Below, piece after piece: positions 8,501 to 13,507 of a stretch of DNA of 13,507 nucleotides. Both the position numbers and the translations under genes were made by a program. Below the pieces are notes generated by a model. It was not told where the DNA came from and ran no database searches. It saw only the letters and a program-made list of their open reading frames with translations. Numbering within the stretch: the stretch's first letter is position 1; each line of letters opens with the position of its first letter. The stretch spans positions 1 to 13,507 of the forward strand of contig JALZUL010000199.1 in the NCBI GenBank assembly GCA_023301665.1, written 5' to 3'. This DNA comes from Ascidiaceihabitans sp. (lineage in GTDB: Bacteria; Pseudomonadota; Alphaproteobacteria; Rhodobacterales; Rhodobacteraceae).

Positions 8501-8506
8501 CTCCTT
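8501..8506 (-). promoter_or_regulatory. Shine-Dalgarno that fixes the M3 peptidase start
   Basis: AAGGAG on the minus strand, 6 bases before ATG 8494-8492. It excludes the upstream in-frame start at 8530, which has no comparable site. Confidence 0.85.
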
Positions 8507-8564
8507 TGAAGTCAAAGTAGGGCGCAGCACATCCCACTACAATGGCTGCCCAGTAAAATGCCTA

Positions 8565-9602
8565 TCAGGTCCCACAGGTTGGGCAGTCAGCACGTCGCTC
8601 AAGCATGATTTTTCGGCTCTCACCATAGAGCGCATCATAAATCACCATTTCACGGCGCAGTGGCGTGCCAGCGCCTGTTATAACTTTGATTGCCTCGACC
8701 GCCATCATCGACCCAACCACCCCCGGCAGCGGGCCAATCACACCCGCCTCGGCGCAGCTAGGGGCTAATTCGGGTGCAGGTGCTTTCGGAAAAATACACT
8801 GGTAACAAGGCGCATCATTGGCAGGATCAAAAACACTCAACTGCCCTTCCCATTGCGTCAAAGCTCCAGAGATCAGTGGCTTTTCAAGCGCCACACAGGT
8901 TTTGTTTACCAGATACCGCGTCTCGAAATTATCGCATCCATCCAGCACCAAATCGTAATCTGCGATCAAATCCTGCGCGATATCCTCAGTTAAGCGCCGC
9001 TCATAAGGTTGCACATTCACATAAGGATTTTGCGCAACCATCGCGGCCTGAGCCGAGAAAACCTTGGCTATGCCAATATCTTTATCACGGTGAATGACCT
9101 GTCGTTGCAAGTTGGCATTATCGACGACATCATCATCAATAATCCCGATAGTTCCGACCCCTGCCGCCGCAAGATATTGCAACACAGGCGAACCCAAGCC
9201 ACCTGCGCCAACAATCAGCACACGTGCTTCTTTCAACGCCTTTTGCCCCGGCCCACCCATCTCGCGCATAACGATGTGCCGGGCATATCGATTGAGTTCA
9301 GTGTCTGAAAAAAGTTTGCCACCGTTGCCTTGCGCGGCGCTTTGATCAACCGCCCGATTGCGCAATCGTTTCAAACCCCAGCGGTAGGCAAGAACAATAC
9401 CACCTGCTCCCAAAAGCATGAACCAAGGCGCGGCTGATCCCCCCAGAGCCGCGCGAACGGGATGAGAAACAGGGAGAACGAGCTGAAGCAATGCAATACC
9501 TGTGAACACAGCAAAGATCATCACCAAACGCGCATATCGTGACGTGCCAAAAACAGCGCCAAGCCCCCAAAGCCCGGCAACAACAGCCAAAACCAACAGC
9601 AT
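8565..9602 (-). CDS. moeB: MoeB/ThiF-family adenylyltransferase with N-terminal membrane anchor
   Basis: E1-like enzyme that adenylates the C-terminal glycine of a sulfur-carrier protein (MoaD in molybdopterin synthesis; ThiS in thiamine synthesis is the alternative). The ATG-started form has 345 residues; positions below are one lower than if the TTG at 9605 were used. About 80 N-terminal residues hold two or three hydrophobic helices (about 2-18, 26-44 and 58-73), absent from classical MoeB. The enzyme domain follows: GAGGLGSP (132-139), NLQRQ (164-168), K180, DGCDNFETR (221-229) and SCAEAGV (282-288). Zinc cysteines are C266/C269 (CYQC) and C340/C343 (CPTC). There is no C-terminal rhodanese domain. 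The start overlaps the dut stop by one base (TGATG). Confidence 0.9.
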   Translation of the reverse strand: MLLVLAVVAGLWGLGAVFGTSRYARLVMIFAVFTGIALLQLVLPVSHPVRAALGGSAAPWFMLLGAGGIVLAYRWGLKRLRNRAVDQSAAQGNGGKLFSDTELNRYARHIVMREMGGPGQKALKEARVLIVGAGGLGSPVLQYLAAAGVGTIGIIDDDVVDNANLQRQVIHRDKDIGIAKVFSAQAAMVAQNPYVNVQPYERRLTEDIAQDLIADYDLVLDGCDNFETRYLVNKTCVALEKPLISGALTQWEGQLSVFDPANDAPCYQCIFPKAPAPELAPSCAEAGVIGPLPGVVGSMMAVEAIKVITGAGTPLRREMVIYDALYGESRKIMLERRADCPTCGT

Positions 9603-10060
9603 CAATGGCGCCCCGTAGAGCCAAAGCCACCGGACCCACGCGATGTCTCGTCAAGGGTTTCACTTTGCTCAAAAATCGCCTGCACGACTGGTGCCACAAC
9701 AAGCTGTGCTATCCGCATACCATGTGTCACTTCGAAAGCCTCCGTGCCCGTGTTCAGCACAATAACACCCACCAAACCGCGATAGTCGCTGTCGATCGTG
9801 CCGGGGGCATTCACCAAAGTGACCCCATTCTTAAGCGCAAGACCAGAGCGCGGGCGCACTTGCACCTCAAACCCCAATGGAATTTCAAAGCGCAATCCTG
9901 TGGGGATCAATGCCCGCCCCCCACTTGGGATCACAACGCCTTTACGATCCGCAAAGTTGGCGCGGACATCCGCACCAGCCGCGCCATCCGTTTCATAAAA
10001 GGGCAACGCCACCTCTGCATCAAATTCAACATCACGTACGACTTTGATAGCAACGCTCAT
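9602..10060 (-). CDS. dut: Deoxyuridine 5'-triphosphate nucleotidohydrolase (dUTPase)
   Basis: Cytoplasmic homotrimeric enzyme that hydrolyses dUTP to dUMP and pyrophosphate, keeping uracil out of DNA and feeding dTMP synthesis. The 152 residues contain all five family motifs in order: AGADVRA (28-34), PRSGLALKNGVT (70-81), VNAPGTIDSDYRG (83-95, catalytic D90), RIAQLVVAPV (116-125) and the glycine-rich C-terminal RGSGGFGSTG (141-150). The ATG overlaps the coaBC stop (ATGA, 10057-10060), and the TGA shares a base with the moeB ATG. Pairing of coaBC (dfp) with dut is common in proteobacteria. Complete and ordinary. Confidence 0.97.
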   Translation of the reverse strand: MSVAIKVVRDVEFDAEVALPFYETDGAAGADVRANFADRKGVVIPSGGRALIPTGLRFEIPLGFEVQVRPRSGLALKNGVTLVNAPGTIDSDYRGLVGVIVLNTGTEAFEVTHGMRIAQLVVAPVVQAIFEQSETLDETSRGSGGFGSTGRH

Positions 10061-11250
10061 CCGATGGTACCTGCAATACGTTGCGCCAATTCTTGCGCGA
10101 CTTTGTCTTTACTCATACGCGGTAAATCTTCGACGCCCGCGTCCGAAATGATCGAAACATCATTTTCCGATCCACCCATGATCCCAGTCTCGGGGGACAC
10201 ATCATTGGCAACAATCCAATCACATCCTTTGCGCAAACGCTTGGCTATTGCATTTGCTTCAACATCATTTGTCTCAGCCGCAAACCCAACAACAAGCGGC
10301 GGTCGCCCTTTGCTCAATTGCGCGACATGCGCCAAAATATCAGGGTTCTCAGCAAAGCTTAGATCTGGCAATCCGTCTTTGGTTTTCTTCAACTTTCGAT
10401 CACTCGCATCAGCCACACGCCAATCCGCAACCGCCGCCGCAAACACCGCTGCATCCACAGGCAAGACAGATTGCACCGCCTCTAACATTTCTTGCGCGGT
10501 CTGGATCGCGATGACCTCAACACCTACGGGGGGGGCAACGTCCGCTGGACCAGTCACAAAAATCACATCTGCCCCAAGCGCCAACAGAGCATTTGCAAGC
10601 GCCGTGCCCTGTGCCCCTGATGAGCGGTTGGCAATGTAACGCACAGGATCAATCGGCTCATGCGTGGGCCCTGAGGTGATCAAAATGCGTTTACCCTGAA
10701 GCGGCCCACCCGCCAGCGCACCCTCAACAGCTGCAACAATCTCGAGCGGCTCAGACATGCGGCCAGGCCCAAATTCACCACAGGCCATGTCGCCCTCATT
10801 GGGGCCGACAAAACTCACGCCATCCCCTTTCAGGGTCGTAACATTGCGCTGGGTTGCGGGGTGATCCCACATGCGCACATTCATCGCAGGCGCAACCAAA
10901 ACGGGGGTATCTGTGGCAAGCAAAAGGGTCGACGCCAAATCATTTGCCAAGCCTTGCGCCATCTTTGCCATCAAATCAGCAGTGGCCGGTGCCACCACAA
11001 CCAAATCCGCGGAACGTGACAACTGGATATGCCCCATCTCGGCTTCATCAGTGAGATCAAACAGATCGGTGTAAACTTTTGATCCCGACAAGGCCGCCAC
11101 AGACAATGGTGTCACAAATTCAGCAGCTGCCTTGGTGAGAACGGGCGTCACCTCGGCACCGCTCTCGCGCAAGCGTCTGATCAAATCGAGACTTTTGAAC
11201 GCAGCGATACCGCCACCAATGATCAATAGAACACGTTTTCCGCTCAGCAT
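10057..11250 (-). CDS. coaBC: Bifunctional phosphopantothenoylcysteine decarboxylase/synthetase CoaBC
   Basis: Performs two steps of coenzyme A synthesis: CTP-dependent joining of cysteine to 4'-phosphopantothenate (CoaB), then FMN-dependent decarboxylation (CoaC). The 397 residues have the CoaC flavoprotein half first (about 1-180): GGGIAAFKS (12-20), catalytic H74 in GHIQLSRSADLVVVAP, PAMNVRMW (121-128) and C157 in ACGEFGPGR. The CoaB half (about 185-397) has ITSGPTHEPIDPVRYIANRSSG (191-212, with N208), AAAVADWR (271-278) and K286 in DRKLKK. The frame stays open to a GTG at 11295, but ATG 11250 is preferred: AAAAGG lies 6 bases before it and the protein then begins with the usual short lead to the first beta strand. 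It heads the coaBC-dut-moeB overlapping block. Confidence 0.96.
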   Translation of the reverse strand: MLSGKRVLLIIGGGIAAFKSLDLIRRLRESGAEVTPVLTKAAAEFVTPLSVAALSGSKVYTDLFDLTDEAEMGHIQLSRSADLVVVAPATADLMAKMAQGLANDLASTLLLATDTPVLVAPAMNVRMWDHPATQRNVTTLKGDGVSFVGPNEGDMACGEFGPGRMSEPLEIVAAVEGALAGGPLQGKRILITSGPTHEPIDPVRYIANRSSGAQGTALANALLALGADVIFVTGPADVAPPVGVEVIAIQTAQEMLEAVQSVLPVDAAVFAAAVADWRVADASDRKLKKTKDGLPDLSFAENPDILAHVAQLSKGRPPLVVGFAAETNDVEANAIAKRLRKGCDWIVANDVSPETGIMGGSENDVSIISDAGVEDLPRMSKDKVAQELAQRIAGTIG

Positions 11251-11256
11251 GCCGGG

Positions 11257-11262
11257 CCTTTT
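11257..11262 (-). promoter_or_regulatory. Shine-Dalgarno supporting the coaBC start
   Basis: AAAAGG on the minus strand, 6 bases before ATG 11250-11248. The alternative GTG at 11295 has no purine-rich site before it. Confidence 0.55.
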
Positions 11263-11340
11263 GGTTTGGTCAGTTGGCCAAGCATACTGCGCCACGGACC
11301 AATCTGCCAGCCCGTAAGCTGTGCGCGTTACCCGTCGATA

Positions 11341-12219
11341 TTACATCAAAAAATTCTGCACTTCCGCGCCTTGGCTTTCCAAAGTCTTGCGCATTTTGCC
11401 AAACGCCGCAGCTTCCAATTGGCGCACGCGCTCTTTGCTCAGAGCCAGTTCTTTGCCCAAACTTTCTAACGTTCGTGGCTCATCGCGCAGCTTACGTTCA
11501 CGAATGATAAACCGCTCCCGATCACTCAAGGCATTCATCGCATCCAGCAACCACGCACGCAATTGCACCGTATCATGTGAGTGCTCAACCACCTCTGCCG
11601 CTTGGGCACTGTCGTCTTCCAACGCATCAATCCACTCGCGCCCCTCATCATCCACCGACTGTGTCGCGTTCAACGAAAAGTCCGAGCCCGAAAGCCGCCC
11701 CTCCATCATTTCCACATCGTGTAGCGGCACGCCAATCTCAGCTGAGATCATTTCCAACAACTGGTGCTTATCGAGCTTGACGCCTGCCGCCTCACTTTCA
11801 CGTTCCAAACGGGCCTGCACGCGACGCAAATTGAAAAACAGCGACTTTTGTGAGGATGTAGAACCAGTGCGCACCATCGACCAATTGCGCATCACGTGAT
11901 CTTGGATCGACGCCTTGATCCACCACATCGCATATGTCGAAAAACGCACCCCGCGATCAGGATCAAACTTTTCTGCCGCCTTCATCAATCCCAATCCAGC
12001 TTCTTGGATCAGGTCATTCATCGGAGCACCATAACGCTTGAATTTAGACGCCATCGAAATAGCCAAACGCATGTAGGCATTGATAAGACGATGCAACGAG
12101 GCTTCATCGCGCTCGTCACGCCAAGCATAGGCGAGCTTCAATTCCGTCTCTGCATCCAGCATCTCAGCATTCATTACTGTGCGGGTGAATGAAATTTCTC
12201 GTCCTGCGTCCAAAGCCAT
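11341..12219 (-). CDS. rpoH: RNA polymerase factor sigma-32, RpoH2 type
   Basis: Group 3 sigma factor for heat-shock/oxidative-stress promoters. The 292 residues contain region 2 (DLIQEAGLGLMKAAEKFDP, 69-87; RFSTYAMWWIKASIQDHV, 92-109), the RpoH box QKSLFFNLRR (124-133) that separates RpoH from other sigmas, and a region 4.2 helix-turn-helix (about 251-277, ESLGKELALSKERVRQLEA). The N-terminus (MALDAG), the phrase YGAPMNDLIQEAGLGLMKAA and VRTGSTSSQKSLFFNLRRVQARLER resemble the RpoH(II) paralogue of Rhodobacter sphaeroides rather than RpoH(I); in that organism RpoH(II) acts in the singlet-oxygen response downstream of RpoE. ATG 12219 has AAGG seven bases before it. It is divergent from cobU across a 91-base gap. 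Confidence 0.93.
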   Translation of the reverse strand: MALDAGREISFTRTVMNAEMLDAETELKLAYAWRDERDEASLHRLINAYMRLAISMASKFKRYGAPMNDLIQEAGLGLMKAAEKFDPDRGVRFSTYAMWWIKASIQDHVMRNWSMVRTGSTSSQKSLFFNLRRVQARLERESEAAGVKLDKHQLLEMISAEIGVPLHDVEMMEGRLSGSDFSLNATQSVDDEGREWIDALEDDSAQAAEVVEHSHDTVQLRAWLLDAMNALSDRERFIIRERKLRDEPRTLESLGKELALSKERVRQLEAAAFGKMRKTLESQGAEVQNFLM

Positions 12220-12267
12220 ATCGAAACCTTTCTATCGTAAGGATGCTTGTTTTGAGCGTTCACAAAA

Positions 12268-12295
12268 GATACGCAACGAAACATCGATTGGTTCA
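12268..12295 (-). promoter_or_regulatory. Candidate ECF-like promoter for rpoH
   Basis: On the minus strand, TGAACC (12295-12290), 16 bases, then CGTATC (12273-12268). The GAAC/CGT pattern and spacing resemble ECF-sigma promoters and would leave a ~40-base leader before ATG 12219 that keeps the Shine-Dalgarno. It is partial, found by eye, and not a full match to the RpoE consensus I recall. Confidence 0.3.
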
Positions 12296-12298
12296 CTA

Positions 12299-12302
12299 GA
12301 GG
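12299..12302 (+). promoter_or_regulatory. Shine-Dalgarno that fixes the cobU start
   Basis: GAGG, 8 bases before ATG 12311. The frame is open further upstream to 12179, but that would overlap rpoH on the other strand and add a 44-residue stretch with no place in the family. Confidence 0.7.
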
Positions 12303-12310
12303 TGGGACAA

Positions 12311-12832
12311 ATGTTACCGAAACTGTCTTTCGTCCTTGGGGGTGCCGCCTCTGGAAAATCCGTATTTGCGGAAAACTTAATTCTTAATAGTGGGTTAAAG
12401 CCGGTTTACCTCGCCACCTCTCGGATTTGGGATGACGAAACAAAATCGCGGGTAAAGGTGCATAAATCGCGCCGTGACCACACATGGACCACGATTGAGG
12501 CCCCTTTCGATCTGCAACCCGCGTTGAGCGAGGCCAAATCAGATCGAGCTGTCCTTATTGATTGCGCGACCATGTGGCTCACAAACCACCTGCTCGAAGA
12601 GCATAACCTGAACGAGGCGCAAACACTTTTGCTAAGCGCCCTCTCGGCATCCGCTGCACCAATTGTCGTTGTTTCCAACGAAGTCGGCCAAGGCATCGTG
12701 CCCGACAACGCACTATCGCGCACATTTCGCGAGGCCCAAGGGCGGTTAAACATTGCCCTTGCCGCACAAGCCGACCTTGCGGTTCAGGTCGTCGCTGGCC
12801 TGCCCAATGTGTTGAAAGGAACCCTGCCATGA
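12311..12832 (+). CDS. cobU: Adenosylcobinamide kinase/adenosylcobinamide-phosphate guanylyltransferase
   Basis: Bifunctional cytoplasmic enzyme (also called CobP) of cobalamin nucleotide-loop assembly: it phosphorylates adenosylcobinamide, then attaches GMP to give adenosylcobinamide-GDP. The 173 residues match the ~175-residue family. Seen: the P-loop GGAASGKS (10-17), H51 in VHKSRRDHTW, corresponding to the guanylylated histidine, the hydrophobic strand with acid VLIDCATMWLTN (81-92) and the signature NEVGQGIVPDN (123-133), then the C-terminal VAGLPNVLKG. ATG 12311 is chosen for its Shine-Dalgarno and fit to the family. Its TGA overlaps the next gene's ATG (ATGA, 12829-12832), pairing it with a CobC-like phosphatase. 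Confidence 0.95.
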   Translation: MLPKLSFVLGGAASGKSVFAENLILNSGLKPVYLATSRIWDDETKSRVKVHKSRRDHTWTTIEAPFDLQPALSEAKSDRAVLIDCATMWLTNHLLEEHNLNEAQTLLLSALSASAAPIVVVSNEVGQGIVPDNALSRTFREAQGRLNIALAAQADLAVQVVAGLPNVLKGTLP

Positions 12833-13361
12833 CCCAGGCGACAACATGGCACTGGGTGCGTCATGGACCAACGCACCAAAAAACCTTTGTCGGGTGGCGC
12901 GATGTCCCCGCAGACCTGTCCGCAACAGACCAAATCGAACGTCTTTCCCAACATCTTCCCAAAGATGCGCTCGTCGTATCATCCGACTTAACCCGATGCG
13001 TCACGACAGCAGACGCAATCGCAAGCGAGCGCAAAAGACTGGCCCACAACCCTCATTTACGAGAGCTACATTTCGGCACATGGGATGGCGTGCATTTCTC
13101 AAACATTGCAGAAAAACACGAAACGCTTTCGCGCGCATATTGGGAAACACCCGGCCCCCACGCCCCTCCCGGTGGCGAAAGTTGGGACGAGGCCGCGCAC
13201 CGTGTTCACACCGCCACCCAGCACCTCAGCCGTATGTATGCAGGCAAACACATCATCGCGGTTGCCCATTTTGGTGTGATCCTAACCCAAGTTCAAATGG
13301 CACTCGACGTCCCTGCCGCAGATGTGCTCGCCCACAAAATCGACAACCTTTCGGTCACCGA
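12829..13361 (+). CDS. cobC: Histidine phosphatase, probable alpha-ribazole phosphatase (3' end lost at chimeric join)
   Basis: Phosphoglycerate-mutase-like phosphatase. Next to cobU its likely substrate is alpha-ribazole-5'-phosphate, or adenosylcobalamin phosphate, in the last cobalamin steps (inference from context). About 177 authentic residues are seen: RHG (11-13, nucleophile H12), R56 in SSDLTRC, the acid E79 in LRELHFGTWDG, GGES (115-118) and the second histidine H147 in VAHFGV. The family's final part begins (AHKIDNLSVT, 168-177), but its last few residues are missing. The frame stays open by chance to 13507, yet beyond ~13361 the bases encode another gene on the opposite strand. The gene is therefore an assembly-truncated copy, not a biological extension or pseudogene. 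cobC here is the Salmonella-style name, not the aminotransferase-like CobC. Confidence 0.88.
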
Positions 13362-13493
13362 CATCACGCTGGATGGGTTGTCGGCATCGCGTAGCAAGAA
13401 ATCCACGACGTTTGTTGCGTCATACACATCGTGCTTGGCGTCATATTGTGCGCGCACCCCTGCTGTAGTGACAACCGATTTCCATTCAGACGC
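13350..13493 (-). pseudogene. Fragment of an alpha-E (DUF403) domain gene, inverted at a chimeric contig end
   Basis: Reading the minus strand from 13493 gives 48 uninterrupted codons: A-S-E-W-K-S-V-V-T-T-A-G-V-R at the start, then VVDFLLRDADNPSSVMSV near the end. EW..V...AGV, the FLL-RD spacing and DNPSSV are hallmarks of the N-terminal part (about residues 40-95) of alpha-E proteins, which are ~310 residues long and often neighbour a circularly permuted ATP-grasp gene and a transglutaminase-like gene in proteobacteria. Neither gene end is present: the reading stops making sense past 13350, where cobC begins in the other direction, and at 13494 the adapter begins. It is best read as a library or amplification chimera rather than as a real pseudogene beside cobC. 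Confidence 0.8.
13351..13361. other. Chimeric junction at a near-palindromic 11-mer
   Basis: TCGGTCACCGA is its own reverse complement except at the central base. It encodes S-V-T in cobC on the plus strand and S-V-T-E in the alpha-E fragment on the minus strand. It fits both genes, so it marks the zone where the two sequences were joined in inverted orientation. Confidence 0.7.
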
Positions 13494-13507
13494 AGATCGG
13501 AAGAGCG
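13494..13507 (+). other. Illumina adapter remnant
   Basis: AGATCGGAAGAGCG at the extreme end equals the first 14 bases of the Illumina adapter as seen in reads running off the insert. The 14th base G fits the read-2 TruSeq (or the older paired-end) adapter and not TruSeq read 1, which has A there. It is non-biological sequence. Confidence 0.95.

Noticed and set aside
8495..8564. Promoter TTGTAG-N17-TACTTT for the M3 peptidase in the gap after moeB
   Set aside because: Only three of six bases match in each box; the spacing alone is not enough evidence.
10528..10535. Run of eight G in coaBC as a phase-variation tract or sequencing error
   Set aside because: The reading frame and CoaB motifs are intact on both sides, and a tract this short in a housekeeping gene has no sign of being regulatory.
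9539..10639. Long plus-strand open frame (366 codons) opposite moeB, dut and coaBC
   Set aside because: It lies antisense to three well-identified genes, has a low-complexity composition, and no recognisable domain or ribosome site; it is a codon-bias shadow.
12234..12262. TGAACG-N17-TACGAT on the minus strand as a second rpoH promoter
   Set aside because: The -10 element would lie only about 14 bases before the ATG, so the transcript would start within or after the Shine-Dalgarno.
12846..13394. Plus-strand open frame of 182 codons in another frame of cobC
   Set aside because: It is rich in R, P and H with no family resemblance, and the alternative frame from 12829 has all histidine-phosphatase motifs and overlaps the cobU stop as ATGA.
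13417..13445. Direct repeat GCGTCATA (13417-13424 and 13438-13445), two helical turns apart, as a possible operator
   Set aside because: Both copies are the reverse complement of codons for Y-D-A, which occurs twice in the alpha-E fragment; this is coding repetition beside an artefactual junction.
13362..13507. C-terminal extension of the CobC-like phosphatase, since the frame stays open to the window end
   Set aside because: The extra residues have no family resemblance, and the same bases encode a coherent alpha-E segment on the other strand followed by adapter; the open frame is chance.
1..13507. A novel defence, mobile or biosynthetic system
   Set aside because: Every gene-length stretch is accounted for by conserved housekeeping families; no integrase, transposase, repeat array or unknown gene cluster is present.

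Overview
The window reads as a chromosomal contig from a marine Rhodobacteraceae (Roseobacter-group alphaproteobacterium) of moderate GC. The grounds are protein signatures only: MreB, RpoH2-type sigma factor and a membrane-anchored MoeB of the kind seen in that family, plus the mreBCD-mrdA-rodA order. No rRNA, tRNA, CRISPR array, insertion sequence or prophage gene is visible, and no gene-free stretch exceeds 100 bases.

Layout. (1) 1-5498, plus strand: the elongasome (rod-shape) cluster mreB (its first ~50 codons lie outside the window), mreC, mreD, mrdA (PBP2) and rodA. From mreC to rodA every gene overlaps the next by 4-8 bases. (2) 5508-6440, plus: a GhrA-type 2-hydroxyacid dehydrogenase 9 bases behind rodA, closed by a perfect 11-bp hairpin (6449-6476) that can terminate both strands. 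(3) 12219 down to 6482, minus: rpoH (RpoH2 type), coaBC, dut, moeB and an M3-family peptidyl-dipeptidase. coaBC-dut-moeB are overlapping genes; rpoH and the peptidase are set off by 90- and 70-base gaps. (4) 12311 onward, plus, divergent from rpoH: cobU/cobP and a CobC-like histidine phosphatase, two overlapping genes for the nucleotide-loop end of cobalamin synthesis.

The right-hand end is an artefact. The phosphatase gene is cut at about 13351-13361, and an inverted fragment of an unrelated alpha-E (DUF403) gene follows (readable on the minus strand, 13493 down to 13350). The last 14 bases (13494-13507) are the start of an Illumina TruSeq-type adapter. Everything to the right of about 13351 should not be treated as contiguous genome.

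I found no convincing new biological system. The points worth a second look are the chimeric, adapter-capped end; a Cys3His version of the proposed PBP2 zinc site; the membrane-anchored MoeB; and a possible stress (ECF-type) promoter in front of rpoH.
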